Counted from the stretch's first letter, positions 1 to 9,195 are shown. The stretch: 64,000 nucleotides of DNA from an uncultured Alcaligenaceae bacterium (GCA_937908115.1 CALEQZ010000032.1:1-64000); one strand, 5' to 3'. Notes: a model not told the origin generated them from the letters alone. A program made the numbers and translations.

Positions 1-683
1 GCGATGCCGCGGGCGTGCAGGTACTTCAGGAAGCGCGCCTGGTAGATGGCCATCAGCGGGCCCAGGCCCATCGACACGGTCGGGAACTGCCAGAACTCCG
101 GCATCAGCTTGGGGTGCGGGTAGGACGACAGCCCCTTGCCGTCGACTTCCTGGCGGAAGTTGTCCAGCTGCTCTTCGGTCAGGCGGCCTTCCAGGAAGGC
201 CTGCGCGTAAATGCCGGGCGAGGAATGGCCCTGGAAGTACACCAGGTCGCCGCCGCGGTCGGGCGTGTCGGCATGCCAGAAGTGGTTCATGCCGCAGCCG
301 ATCATGGTGGCCAGCGACGCGAACGAGGCGATGTGCCCGCCCAGGCCGCCGCCGTCGGGCGGGCTGACCTTGTTGGCGCGCACGACCATGGCCATGGCGT
401 TCCAGCGCACGTACGAGCGGATGCGCGCCTCCAGCTCCATGTTACCGGGGTGCGGCGGCTCCAGTCCGGGCGGGATGGTGTTGACGTAGGCGGTGTTGGG
501 CGAATACGGGATGTTGGCGCCCGAACGGCGCGCCAGGTCGATCAGGCGTTCCAGCAGATAGTGGGCGCGTTCCGGGCCTTCGCGGTCAAGGACCGCCGAC
601 AACGCGTCCAGCCATTCGCGGGTCTCTTGGGTGTCTTCGTCATTGGCAGCCATGAGCGCGCCGGCTTGGGCAAGAGAGGACAT
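1..683 (-). CDS. aceE: pyruvate dehydrogenase E1 component, N-terminal part
   Basis: This is the thiamine-diphosphate E1 subunit of the pyruvate dehydrogenase complex, which decarboxylates pyruvate and acetylates the lipoyl groups of E2 in the cytoplasm. Only the first 227 codons are present; the gene continues past the left edge. The protein begins MSSLAQAGALMAANDEDTQE and has the homodimeric E1p N-terminal helix (about residues 20-60) and the GGHIASF stretch at 115-121, followed by the Y-F-Q-G-H-S-S-P-G segment of the active-site region. The ATG at 683 has an AGGAG ribosome site 7 nt upstream. In related genomes aceF and lpdA follow downstream, here outside the window. A hairpin with 7-bp arms (712-718 and 724-730) lies in its leader. 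Confidence 0.95.
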   Translation of the reverse strand, partial: MSSLAQAGALMAANDEDTQETREWLDALSAVLDREGPERAHYLLERLIDLARRSGANIPYSPNTAYVNTIPPGLEPPHPGNMELEARIRSYVRWNAMAMVVRANKVSPPDGGGLGGHIASFASLATMIGCGMNHFWHADTPDRGGDLVYFQGHSSPGIYAQAFLEGRLTEEQLDNFRQEVDGKGLSSYPHPKLMPEFWQFPTVSMGLGPLMAIYQARFLKYLHARGI

Positions 684-812
684 CGTGTGTCTCCTGTTGG
701 GTTCGCGACTAGCCCGTCATGTGGACGGGCCGATAAGCCCCGGCTGGCCGGGCCGACCCCGTCGGTGGATCAAAAGTCAGATGCGGCAGAGGTTGGGGCA
801 ACTTATCCCGGC

Positions 813-841
813 ATTCTAGGAACAAGCGCCCTAGGGGGCAA
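813..841 (-). promoter_or_regulatory. candidate sigma-70 promoter of aceE
   Basis: On the minus strand TTGCCC (841-836) and TAGAAT (818-813) are separated by exactly 17 bp, about 130 bp ahead of the aceE start. It lies in the divergent aceE/sensor-kinase intergenic region. The assignment rests on sequence match only. Confidence 0.5.
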
Positions 842-870
842 GCAAAATTCCACTTTACGAGATAAATTTT

Positions 871-876
871 TATAAT
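871..876 (+). promoter_or_regulatory. candidate -10 element for the sensor kinase operon
   Basis: A perfect TATAAT sits in a short AT-rich patch (about 844-885) 68 bp ahead of the kinase start. No convincing -35 hexamer is found 16-18 bp upstream, so the promoter may be activator-dependent. Confidence 0.4.
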
Positions 877-943
877 GTGAAAAACGGGGCGACACCCCGG
901 TCACCGGCAGGGACTAAAATCGCCCGGAAACGACCGGACCCAC

Positions 944-2698
944 ATGGCCAGCCCGCCCAAGTCATATATCGCGACGCAGTTCCACGACCACGCCCGCATG
1001 CGCAGGCGCGGTTGGTACTGGCTGACGCCCATGGTGGTGCTCGTGCTCTACCTGTGCGTCATGGGCGCCTTTTTTTGGCTGCAGCGCCTGCACGACGACA
1101 GCGTGATGTTCGTCACCGTCGACCAGGAGCTGCGCCAGCAGCGCCTGACCTGGGTGGTGCTGGCGCTGTCGTGCGTCATCGTGATCAGCCTGCTGGCGCT
1201 GTGGCGCTACACCCGCTACCGGTCCGACGCCGAGGCCGCGCTGATCGCCGAGACGAGCTTTCGGCGCGCCATGGAAAATTCCATGTCCACCGGCATGCGG
1301 GTGCTGGACATGGAAGGACGCATCGCCTACGTCAACCCGGCCTTCTGCCGCATGATAGGCTGGAACGAGGCGGACCTGATCGGCCGCAGCCCGCCCTTCC
1401 CTTATTGGGTACCGGGACGCTACGAGCAGCACCAGCGCACGCTTGAACAATTGCTTGCCGGCAAGGCGCCCAACAGCGGCCTGGAAGTCGAAGCCCAGCG
1501 CCGCGACGGTTCGCGCTTTACCGCGCGCATGTACGTCTCGCCGCTGCTCGACCCCAAGGGCCAGCAGATCGGCTGGATGACGTCGATGACCGACATCACC
1601 GAGCCCAAGCGCATCCGCGAGGCCCTGACCGCTGCGCACGAGCGCTTCATGACGGTGCTCGAAGGCCTGGACGACGCGATCTCGGTCACGGCCGACACCA
1701 ACGACGGGCTGGAGCTCCTTTTTGCCAACCGCACCTACCGGCGCGTGTTCGGCGCCCAGACGAGCGGCCACGAAGAATTGCTGGCCGGCCGGCGTGGGCG
1801 CTTCACCGACGAATCCGTGGAAGTGTTCGCGCCGTCGGTGCAGCGCTGGTTCGAAGTCCATCACCGCATGCTGGCCTGGACCGATGGCCGGCGCGTGCGG
1901 CTGCAGGTCGCGCGCGACATCACCGAGCGGCGCATGCACGAGGAAGCCTCGCGCATCCAGCAGGAAAAGATCCAGCTGACCAGCCGCCTGACCACCATGG
2001 GCGAGATGGCCTCGTCGCTGGCCCACGAGCTGAACCAGCCGCTGACGGCCATCGCCAACTACAGCATGGGCGCGGTCGCCCTGGTGCGCGCCGGGCACAC
2101 CAGCCCGGCCATGCTGCTGCCGGCACTGGAAAAGGCCGCGGCCCAGGCCGAGCGCGCCGGCAAGATCATCAGCCGCATCCGCGAGTTCGTCAAACGCAGC
2201 GAGCCGCGCCGCCAGCCGGTGCAGCTGACCAAGATCGTGGATAATGCGATCGGCTTTGCCGAGATCGACGCGCGCAAGCGCCGCATTCGCATCGAGCGCT
2301 ACGTGCCCGCCGACCTGCCCGACGTGATGGCCGACCCCATCCTGATCGAGCAGGTCCTGCTCAACCTGTTGAAGAACGGGCTGGAGGCCATGGAAAACAG
2401 CTCGGTGGACGAGCTGAAGGTGGCCGTCATCCCGCACGACAACCAGGTCGAGGTCGCGGTCATCGACGGCGGCTGCGGCCTGGCCGATCCGGACCGGCTG
2501 TTCGAGCCGTTTTTCAGCACCAAGTCCGAAGGCCTGGGCATGGGGCTGAACATCTGCCGCACCATCATCGAATCGCATCACGGCCGCCTCTGGGCCCAAC
2601 CCAACCCCGCCGGCGGAACCATCTTCCGCTTCACGCTGCCCTGCGCGTCGCCACAAGCCGCCGCAGCCAGCGACCAGTCCGAGGAGTTGCATGCATGA
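944..2698 (+). CDS. membrane-bound PAS sensor histidine kinase (FixL/TodS-like)
   Basis: A 584-residue two-component sensor kinase. Two membrane helices (about 26-47 and 69-90) bracket a very short periplasmic loop, so sensing is probably cytoplasmic or in the membrane. Two PAS-type domains follow (about 105-220 and 232-330); the first ends in the canonical D-I-T-E boundary. The dimerisation domain contains SSLAHELNQPLTAI with the phospho-accepting His361, followed by the HATPase domain with its N box (LLNLLKNGLEAM) and G boxes near the C-terminus. It overlaps the regulator gene by ATGA at 2695-2698, so the two are co-translated partners. The ligand is not evident; the divergent position next to aceE is suggestive only. 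No strong ribosome site precedes the ATG at 944. Confidence 0.9.
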   Translation: MASPPKSYIATQFHDHARMRRRGWYWLTPMVVLVLYLCVMGAFFWLQRLHDDSVMFVTVDQELRQQRLTWVVLALSCVIVISLLALWRYTRYRSDAEAALIAETSFRRAMENSMSTGMRVLDMEGRIAYVNPAFCRMIGWNEADLIGRSPPFPYWVPGRYEQHQRTLEQLLAGKAPNSGLEVEAQRRDGSRFTARMYVSPLLDPKGQQIGWMTSMTDITEPKRIREALTAAHERFMTVLEGLDDAISVTADTNDGLELLFANRTYRRVFGAQTSGHEELLAGRRGRFTDESVEVFAPSVQRWFEVHHRMLAWTDGRRVRLQVARDITERRMHEEASRIQQEKIQLTSRLTTMGEMASSLAHELNQPLTAIANYSMGAVALVRAGHTSPAMLLPALEKAAAQAERAGKIISRIREFVKRSEPRRQPVQLTKIVDNAIGFAEIDARKRRIRIERYVPADLPDVMADPILIEQVLLNLLKNGLEAMENSSVDELKVAVIPHDNQVEVAVIDGGCGLADPDRLFEPFFSTKSEGLGMGLNICRTIIESHHGRLWAQPNPAGGTIFRFTLPCASPQAAAASDQSEELHA

Positions 2699-3321
2699 GT
2701 ACCCCTAACCAGCAAGGCATCGTCTATATCGTCGACGACGACGAAGCGGTGCGTGATTCCCTACGCTGGCTGCTGGAAGCCAACGGCTACAGGGTGCGCG
2801 CCTACCAAAGCGCCGAAAGCTTCCTGGACGAGTACGACCCGATGCAGGTCGGCGTGCTGATCGCCGATGTGCGCATGCCCGGCATGAGCGGCCTGGAACT
2901 GCAGGAGCAGCTGATTGCCCGCAAGTCGCCCATGCCCATCGTCTTCATTACCGGCCACGGCGACGTGCCCATGGCGGTGTCGACGATGAAAAAAGGCGCG
3001 GTCGACTTCCTGGAAAAGCCCTTCAGCGAATCCGACCTGCGCGACATCGTCGGCCGCATGCTGGAACAGGCCAGCCAGCGGCTGTCGGCCGTGCAGGCCC
3101 AGCGCAACCACGAGGCGATGCTGGCGCGGCTGACCGCGCGCGAGCAGCAAGTGCTCGAGCGCATCGTCGCCGGCCGCCTGAACAAGCAGATCGCCGACGA
3201 CCTGGGCATCAGCATCAAGACGGTCGAGGCGCACCGCGCCAACATCATGGAAAAGCTAGAGGTGACCACGGTCGCGGACCTGATGAAGGTTGCGCTGGCC
3301 AAGCCCGAATTGCACGTCTGA
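2695..3321 (+). CDS. FixJ/NarL-type response regulator
   Basis: A 208-residue DNA-binding response regulator paired with the kinase upstream. The receiver domain (about 8-125) has the acidic pair D14/D15, phospho-acceptor Asp58 in LIADVRMPGMSG, the T/S switch in ITGHGD and Lys108 in LEKPF. The C-terminal LuxR/NarL helix-turn-helix (about 145-195) contains LTAREQQVL and IADDLGISIKTVEAHR. This is the FixJ/TodT/DctR architecture, which acts by binding inverted repeats after phosphorylation. Targets cannot be read from the sequence. The start codon overlaps the kinase stop. Confidence 0.92.
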   Translation: MSTPNQQGIVYIVDDDEAVRDSLRWLLEANGYRVRAYQSAESFLDEYDPMQVGVLIADVRMPGMSGLELQEQLIARKSPMPIVFITGHGDVPMAVSTMKKGAVDFLEKPFSESDLRDIVGRMLEQASQRLSAVQAQRNHEAMLARLTAREQQVLERIVAGRLNKQIADDLGISIKTVEAHRANIMEKLEVTTVADLMKVALAKPELHV

Positions 3322-3500
3322 CGTCCAAGTCCTGCCAACCCGCAGCGGCCGCCTGGCGCGACGGCCGGGCGCGCCGGTTGCGCGCGGGGCCGTTCACCCG
3401 CCGTCCAATGGCGCGCTTGGTGTATGCGCGCCCCGCGCCACCTGCGCCCGGGGCCGCCCCCCGTTCCCTTCCCTGTCCCGTCACGCGAGAACGTTTGTCA

Positions 3501-4415
3501 ATGAACGCAGTTCCCCCTTCTTCCGCGGCGGCCGCGCCGCAATCGGGCGCCGGTACGGCGCGCATCATCGACGGCGCCGCCCTGTCGCAGCGCATACGCG
3601 GTGAGGTCGCCGAGCGCGCCGCCGCCCTGGCGTCCCGGGGCGTCAAGCCCGGCCTGGCCGTGATCCTGGTGGGCGACGATCCCGCCTCGCAGGTCTACGT
3701 GCGCAACAAGGTGGCCGCCTGCGAAAAGGCGGGCCTGCATTCGGTGATGGAACGCTATCCCGCCACCCTGTCCGAGGATGAGCTGCTGGCGCGCGTGCGC
3801 GCCTTGAACGCCGACCCGTCCATCCACGGCATCCTGGTGCAGCTGCCGCTGCCGGCACACATGAACGCGCACAAGGTCATCGAAACCATCGCCCCCGAAA
3901 AGGACGTCGACGGGTTCCACGTCAGCAACGCCGGGCTGCTGATGACGGGCACGCCGCTGTTCCGGCCCTGCACGCCCTATGGCGTGATGAAGATGCTCGA
4001 AGCCGAAGGCGTGCCGCTGCGCGGCGCCGAGGCTGTCATCGTGGGCGCGAGCAACATCGTCGGCAAGCCCATGGCCATGATGCTGCTGGCCGCCGGCGCC
4101 ACCGTCACGCTGTGCAATTCCAAGACGCGCGACCTGGCCGCGCACACCCGGCGCGCCGACGTGCTGGTCGTGGCCACCGGCCGGCCCGGCATCGTCGACG
4201 GCGCCATGATCAAGCCGGGCGCGGTGGTCATCGACGTGGGCATCAACCGCGGCGCCGACGGCAAGTTGTGCGGCGACGTGGACTTCGCCTCGGCGCGCGA
4301 GGTCGCCGGCGCCATCACGCCGGTGCCGGGCGGGGTCGGGCCAATGACCATCGCCATGCTGCTGGTCAACACCATCGAGGCGGCCGAGCGCGCCGCCGGA
4401 GTCGCGCAGGCATGA
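3501..4415 (+). CDS. folD: bifunctional methylenetetrahydrofolate dehydrogenase/cyclohydrolase
   Basis: FolD interconverts 5,10-methylene-THF and 10-formyl-THF using NADP in the cytoplasm. The 304-residue protein has the substrate-site YVRNKVAACEKAGL (catalytic Lys), QLPLP, PEKDVDGFH, the NADP-binding GASNIVGKP motif and the terminal PGGVGPMT signature. Family members are usually about 285 residues; the first 20 residues here (Ala/Pro/Ser rich) are an extension, so a slightly later start is possible, although the next in-frame candidates lack a better ribosome site. The stop overlaps the next start by ATGA at 4412-4415. Confidence 0.95.
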   Translation: MNAVPPSSAAAAPQSGAGTARIIDGAALSQRIRGEVAERAAALASRGVKPGLAVILVGDDPASQVYVRNKVAACEKAGLHSVMERYPATLSEDELLARVRALNADPSIHGILVQLPLPAHMNAHKVIETIAPEKDVDGFHVSNAGLLMTGTPLFRPCTPYGVMKMLEAEGVPLRGAEAVIVGASNIVGKPMAMMLLAAGATVTLCNSKTRDLAAHTRRADVLVVATGRPGIVDGAMIKPGAVVIDVGINRGADGKLCGDVDFASAREVAGAITPVPGGVGPMTIAMLLVNTIEAAERAAGVAQA

Positions 4416-6505
4416 CGGCAACCGACATGAAGGATACGAAGGACGCCGGCGGCAACCCGCTGCTTGCGCCGCTGGCCGAGCTGATCGACTACGCGGCGGT
4501 GCGGCCGGCGCACATCGAGCCGGCCATCGAGGCGCTACTGGCCGATGCGCGCAGCGCCGTCGAGCGCGCCGCCGACCCGGCGCTGCCGCCGACCTGGGAG
4601 GACGTGGTCCAGCCGCTGGACATCGCCTGCGAAAAGCTGTGGCGCGCCTGGTCCGTGGCCGGCCACCTGAACGCCGTGGTCAATACGCCGGAGCTGCGCC
4701 AGGCGTACAACGCCATGCTGCCCAAGGTGACGGAGTTCTCAACCTGGGTGGGCTTGCACGAAGGGCTGTACCGCCAGTACCAGCGGCTGCAGCAAGCGCC
4801 CGATTATGCGGCGTGGCCGGCAGTGCGCCGGCGCATCGTCGAGCTGGCGCTGCGCGACTTTCGCTTAAGCGGCGTAGAGCTGCAAGGCCAGGCACGCGAA
4901 CGCTATGCCGAGATTTCCGACCGCCAGGCGCAGCTGTCGCAGAAGTTTTCCGAGAACGTGCTGGATTCGATCGACGCGTGGTCGCTGTTGGTCGAGGACG
5001 AGGCGCGCCTGGAAGGCCTGCCCGAATCGGTGCGCGAAGCGGCGCGCGCCGCCGCTGCCGAGGACGGCAAGTCAGGCTGGAAGCTGACGCTGAAGATGCC
5101 CTGCTACCTGCCGGTGATGCAATACGCCCGCGACCGGTCGCTGCGCGAGACCCTGTACCGCGCCTACGGCACGGTCGCGTCCGAACACGGCAAGCCGGAG
5201 CTGGACAATTCGCCGATCATCGAAGAACTCTTGGCGCTGCGCGCCGAAGAGGCCGGCCTGCTGGGCTTTGAGCACTTCGCTGCCCTACGCCTGCAGACAC
5301 GCATGGCCAAGAGCGCCGGGGAAGTCGGCACTTTCTTGCGCGACCTGGCCGCGCGGGCCAAGCCCTACGCCGAGCGCGACCTCGCCGAGCTGCGCGAATT
5401 CGCCGCCGAGCGCCTGGGACTGCCCGACCTGCAGCCGTGGGACGTCGCCTACGCATCCGAGCGCCTGCGCCAGGAGCGCTACGCGTATTCGGACGACGAA
5501 GTGCGGCAGTACTTCACCGAGCCCACGGTGATGAAGGGCCTGTTCAGCGTCATCGAGACGCTGTTCGGCGTGCGGCTGCGCGAGCAGCAGGTGCCAACCT
5601 GGCACCCGGACGTGCGCGCCGTGCGCGTCGAAAGCCCGGATGGCCGCACGCTGGGCCATCTGTACCTGGACCAGTACGCCCGCAGCGGCAAGCAGGGCGG
5701 CGCCTGGGTCGACAGCGAGCGCAACCGGCGCGCGCTGGCCCACGGCGTGCAAACGCCCGTGGTGTACCTGACCTGCAACTTCGCCGCGCCGCAAAACGGC
5801 AAGCCCGCGCTGCTGACCCACGACGACGTCATCACCCTATTCCACGAAACGGGGCATGCGCTGCATGCGCTGCTGTCGGAAGTCGACGAACCGGCCGCAT
5901 CGGCGTTTGCCGCGGTCGAATGGGACGCCATCGAACTGCCCTCACAGTTCATGGAGAACTTCTGCTGGGAATGGGAGGTCGTCCAGCGCCTGTCCGCGCA
6001 CGTGGACACCGGCCAGCCGCTGCCGCGCGCGCTGTTTGACCGCATGCGGGCGGCGCGCAACTTCCAAAGCGGCATGCAGACGGTGCGCCAGATCGAGTTC
6101 GCGCTGTTCGACATGCTGCTGCACCAGCGCAGCCGCGGCCTGCCGATCGCCGAGGTGATGGACACGCTGCAGCAGGTGCGCAAGGAAGTGGCGGTGCTTT
6201 TCCCGCCGCAATGGCACCGCCTGCCCCACAGCTTCTCGCACCTATTCGCGGGCGGCTACGCAGCCGGCTACTACAGCTACAAATGGGCCGAAGTGCTGTC
6301 GGCCGACGCGTACGAAGCCTTCGAGGAAGCCGCCGCCAACAACCGGGCCGGCACGCTCGATGCGGCCACGGGCATGCGCTTTCGGCGCGAGATCCTGGCC
6401 ACGGGCGGCACGCGCCCGGCGGCGGAATCCTTCGTGGCCTTCCGCGGCCGTGCCCCGCGCATCGACGCGCTGCTGCGCCACAGCGGCATGGCCGGCAACG
6501 ACTAA
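4412..6505 (+). CDS. prlC: oligopeptidase A, M3 family zinc metallopeptidase
   Basis: Cytoplasmic thimet-type oligopeptidase that degrades short peptides, including cleaved signal peptides in enterics. 697 residues, close to the 680 of E. coli PrlC. The zinc site HEXXH is at His478-His482 within FHETGHALH, and the downstream glutamate ligand region (E-L-P-S-Q-F-M-E-N) follows about 25 residues later. Start taken at 4412 because of the ATGA overlap with folD; an in-frame ATG five codons on is the alternative. Confidence 0.95.
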   Translation: MTATDMKDTKDAGGNPLLAPLAELIDYAAVRPAHIEPAIEALLADARSAVERAADPALPPTWEDVVQPLDIACEKLWRAWSVAGHLNAVVNTPELRQAYNAMLPKVTEFSTWVGLHEGLYRQYQRLQQAPDYAAWPAVRRRIVELALRDFRLSGVELQGQARERYAEISDRQAQLSQKFSENVLDSIDAWSLLVEDEARLEGLPESVREAARAAAAEDGKSGWKLTLKMPCYLPVMQYARDRSLRETLYRAYGTVASEHGKPELDNSPIIEELLALRAEEAGLLGFEHFAALRLQTRMAKSAGEVGTFLRDLAARAKPYAERDLAELREFAAERLGLPDLQPWDVAYASERLRQERYAYSDDEVRQYFTEPTVMKGLFSVIETLFGVRLREQQVPTWHPDVRAVRVESPDGRTLGHLYLDQYARSGKQGGAWVDSERNRRALAHGVQTPVVYLTCNFAAPQNGKPALLTHDDVITLFHETGHALHALLSEVDEPAASAFAAVEWDAIELPSQFMENFCWEWEVVQRLSAHVDTGQPLPRALFDRMRAARNFQSGMQTVRQIEFALFDMLLHQRSRGLPIAEVMDTLQQVRKEVAVLFPPQWHRLPHSFSHLFAGGYAAGYYSYKWAEVLSADAYEAFEEAAANNRAGTLDAATGMRFRREILATGGTRPAAESFVAFRGRAPRIDALLRHSGMAGND

Positions 6506-6570
6506 AATGGCCTTTGCCGGCCGCCCGCGCATCCCGCGCAGGCGCCGGCCCGTTGCCTGAAACAGTAGAC

Positions 6571-7191
6571 ATGTTCAAGATTCCGGCGGTATTGCGCTTC
6601 TGGCGCGCCAGCGCCCTGGCCCTGGCGGTGCTGTTGTCGGCCTGCAGCGCAGGCTCCGAGGACTGGTCGCTGTACGACGTCGAAGGTCACGTCGCCGACC
6701 TGCAGTTCGAGCTATCGGCCGCCGGCGGCCGCACGGTCACCCAGGACGACCTGCGCGGCAAAACGGTGCTGCTGTTCTTCGGCTACGCCAGCTGCCCGGA
6801 CGTCTGCCCCACCACCATGGCCCAGCTCACCGAAGTGCTGCGCCGGCTGGGCGACAAGGCGCGCGACGTGCGCATCGTCTTCGTCAGCGTCGACCCCCAC
6901 CGCGACACGCCGGACCTGCTGCAGGCGTATGTGGACGCGTTCAACCCCAACGCCATCGGCCTGACCGGCACCGAACGCCAGATCGCCGCGCTGGCGCGCC
7001 GCTACCGCGTGGCCTACCAGATCGAAAAACCCAGGCCCGGCGACGACCCCGACGTCTATGACGTCACGCACAGCAAGGGGATCTACATCTTCGACAACCG
7101 GGGACGGGCGCGGCTGCTGGCCTCCGACGCCGCCTCGGTCGATGCCTTGGTGCACGACCTGGGCAAGCTCATCGACCTGACCGCCGCCTAA
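6571..7191 (+). CDS. SCO1/SenC-family copper-binding lipoprotein
   Basis: Thioredoxin-fold protein that delivers copper to, or reduces, the CuA site of cytochrome c oxidase. 206 residues with a lipoprotein signal whose lipobox LSAC places the lipidated Cys at residue 25. The copper-binding CPDVC (Cys75, Cys79) and the distal His167 in DVTHSKG are all present, so the protein looks functional. It follows prlC by 65 bp and may share its transcript. Confidence 0.93.
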   Translation: MFKIPAVLRFWRASALALAVLLSACSAGSEDWSLYDVEGHVADLQFELSAAGGRTVTQDDLRGKTVLLFFGYASCPDVCPTTMAQLTEVLRRLGDKARDVRIVFVSVDPHRDTPDLLQAYVDAFNPNAIGLTGTERQIAALARRYRVAYQIEKPRPGDDPDVYDVTHSKGIYIFDNRGRARLLASDAASVDALVHDLGKLIDLTAA

Positions 7192-7290
7192 GCGCGTGCC
7201 CTCGCGCCGCGCGGCCGCGCTGGGCGCCTCCGCCCCCCGGCCTGCGCCATGGCCGGCGCCCCTGGCGGTTTGCGGGCCGTTTGCGTGATT

Positions 7291-7325
7291 GCACCGCACC
7301 ATCGGTGCGAAATTTGGTGCTTTTT
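7291..7325 (+). terminator. candidate terminator with alternative hairpins after the sco gene
   Basis: GCACC (7296-7300) can pair with GGTGC (7316-7320), immediately followed by TTTTT. An overlapping competing hairpin pairs GCACCG (7291-7296) with CGGTGC (7303-7308). It lies 100 bp past the sco stop and 100 bp before the next gene. Confidence 0.4.
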
Positions 7326-7424
7326 CGCCACAACCCACCCTTTCGTTACAAAGGGGCAACACCTGGCCGATATGATGGACCCGGCAGCACCTTCGACCCA
7401 TACACGTCAGCAAGGAGGCATCGC

Positions 7425-7679
7425 ATGGGCATCATCATCATGATCATCGTCGGCTTCATCGTGGGGTTGATCGCCCGGGCGATCATGCCGGGCAATCAAA
7501 GCATGGGGTTCATCATGACCACCATCCTGGGCATCGTCGGCGCGCTGGTCGCGGGCCTGCTCGGCCAGGCAATGGGGTGGTACGCCGAGGGCGAGCCCCT
7601 GGGCTGGATCGCTTCGATCATCGGCGCGATCATCGTGCTGTTCGTGGTCGGGCTGATCACCGGGCGCAAGAGCACCTGA
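7425..7679 (+). CDS. GlsB/YeaQ/YmgE-family small membrane protein
   Basis: An 84-residue inner-membrane protein of the transglycosylase-associated (GlsB/YeaQ/YmgE) family, often stress-induced; its biochemical function is not established. Three hydrophobic helices (about 2-20, 28-48, 58-78) are separated by short loops with the family's Gly-rich pattern (GFIVGLIAR, ILGIVGALVAG, IIGAIIVL). The ATG at 7425 follows a strong AAGGAGG site 6 nt away. It is a single-gene unit ending in a clear terminator. Confidence 0.88.
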   Translation: MGIIIMIIVGFIVGLIARAIMPGNQSMGFIMTTILGIVGALVAGLLGQAMGWYAEGEPLGWIASIIGAIIVLFVVGLITGRKST

Positions 7680-7701
7680 TTCCTGCCCCTTCCCAAGATG
7701 G

Positions 7702-7746
7702 ATCGGCCGCCAAGCCTGGCCAAGGCTTGGCGGCCGATTCGTTTTC
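7702..7746 (+). terminator. rho-independent terminator after the GlsB-type gene
   Basis: A perfect 15-bp stem (7702-7716 with 7724-7738, 7-nt loop) is followed by TCGTTTTC. The symmetric stem may also stop the converging flavoenzyme transcript, although the minus strand lacks a T-run. Confidence 0.75.
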
Positions 7747-7803
7747 ATGCGCCGCTTGCCGGGCTAGCGCCCACAAAGTACGCCTGGATGATGCCTGCAA
7801 GAA

Positions 7804-9195
7804 TTACGCCGGCAATTGCACGGCGGCGGCGCGCAAGGCCGTGCGCAGGCCTTCCTCCACCACCGGATGGTAGAAAGGCATGTCCAGCATGCGGGCCACC
7901 GTCAGGCCCTGTTGCAGGGCCCAGGCCAACAGGTGCGCGATATGCTCGGCGCTAGGGCCGGCCATTTCCGCGCCCAGCAGCCGGCCGTCCTCGCGCGAGG
8001 CATACAGGCGCAGCATGCCGCGGTTCTTGAGCATGATGCGCGACCGGCCCTGGTTGCCGAAGTCGACCTCGCCGGCGACGAACGTGTCCGGCTCCAGGTC
8101 TTTGTAGCGGCTGCCGACCACGGCGATTTGCGGATCGGAAAACAGCACCGCCATGGGCGCCCGGCGCAAGCCAGGGCGCACGTTGGGATAGCGGGCGGCG
8201 TTGGCGCCGGCGATGCGGCCTTCGTCGGCCGCCTCGTGCAGCACGGGCAAGTCGCCGTTGGCATCCCCGGCAATGAAGATAGGCGACGAACCGGCCTGCA
8301 GGGTGCGGCGGTCGTAGACGGGTACCCCACGCGCGTCCAGCCGCAGCGACGTGCGGCCCAGGTCCAGCCCCGCCAGATTGGGCTTGCGACCCACGGCCGC
8401 CAGCGCGTAATCGAAGCGCTCGGCGCGCTCCCGGCCGTCGAGCGCCACGTACCGCACCTCGACCTCATCGTCTACGCGTCGCACCGACAGCACCTTGGCC
8501 TGCGGGTCCAGGTAGAACTCTTGCTGGAAAGCCTGCCTGGCGCTGTCGCGTACCTTGGGGTCGCTCAGCCCGCCCAGGCTGCCGCGCAAGCCCAGCACGC
8601 GTACGTCCACGCCCAGCCGCGCCAGCGCTTGGCCCAGCTCCAGGCCGATCACGCCGGGCCCGAACACCGCCACGCGGCGCGGCAGGTCGTCCCATTCGAA
8701 CACGTCGTCGTTGACGACGACGCGATCGCCCAAGGCCTGCAGATCGTCGGGCACCACCGGCGACGATCCCGTGGCGATGACGACGGCGCCGGCTCGCACT
8801 TCGGTGTGGCCGCCGACGTGCAGCACGCTATCGGACACAAAGCGCGCATGGCCGCGCAGCTTGTCCTCGGCGGGGATTTCGTCCATGCCTTCGAGCACGA
8901 AGCCGACGAAGCGGTCACGCTCGCGCTTGACGCGGTCCATGACCTCGCGGCCGTCCACGCGCACCTGCCCGTCGATATGCACGCCGAAGGGCGCACCATG
9001 CCGGGCCGCGTGCGCGGCCTCGGCCGCAGCGATCAGCAGCTTGGACGGCATGCAGCCCACGCGCGCGCAGGTCGTGCCGTAGGGGCCGTCCTCGATCAGC
9101 ACCGCACGCTTGCCGGCGGCCTTGGCCGCGCGATAGGCCGACAAGCCGGCGGTGCCGGCGCCGATGATGGCGACGTTGGTGGTGAGGGTGTTCAT
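7804..9195 (-). CDS. dihydrolipoamide dehydrogenase-like flavoprotein disulfide reductase
   Basis: A 463-residue class I pyridine nucleotide-disulfide oxidoreductase. FAD-binding GAGTAGL near residue 12, redox disulfide Cys43/Cys48 in CARVGCMPSK, an NAD(P) Rossmann motif GPGVIGLELG near 180, the second FAD motif IFIAGDANG, and the C-terminal catalytic HPVVEE (His443, Glu448) are all present. There is no lipoyl domain, and it is not beside aceEF, so it is a stand-alone paralogue; the natural disulfide substrate is unknown. The ATG at 9195 is preceded by AAGGA; an in-frame earlier start 12 codons upstream has no ribosome site. Confidence 0.88.
   Translation of the reverse strand: MNTLTTNVAIIGAGTAGLSAYRAAKAAGKRAVLIEDGPYGTTCARVGCMPSKLLIAAAEAAHAARHGAPFGVHIDGQVRVDGREVMDRVKRERDRFVGFVLEGMDEIPAEDKLRGHARFVSDSVLHVGGHTEVRAGAVVIATGSSPVVPDDLQALGDRVVVNDDVFEWDDLPRRVAVFGPGVIGLELGQALARLGVDVRVLGLRGSLGGLSDPKVRDSARQAFQQEFYLDPQAKVLSVRRVDDEVEVRYVALDGRERAERFDYALAAVGRKPNLAGLDLGRTSLRLDARGVPVYDRRTLQAGSSPIFIAGDANGDLPVLHEAADEGRIAGANAARYPNVRPGLRRAPMAVLFSDPQIAVVGSRYKDLEPDTFVAGEVDFGNQGRSRIMLKNRGMLRLYASREDGRLLGAEMAGPSAEHIAHLLAWALQQGLTVARMLDMPFYHPVVEEGLRTALRAAAVQLPA

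Noticed and set aside
15..875. Long plus-strand open frame over the start of aceE
   Set aside because: It is the antisense shadow of aceE; in such GC-rich DNA the complementary frame often stays open. The minus frame gives an unmistakable E1p sequence.
962..2692. 576-codon minus-strand frame opposite the sensor kinase
   Set aside because: His/Gln/Val-rich antisense composition without any domain; the plus strand encodes a complete kinase.
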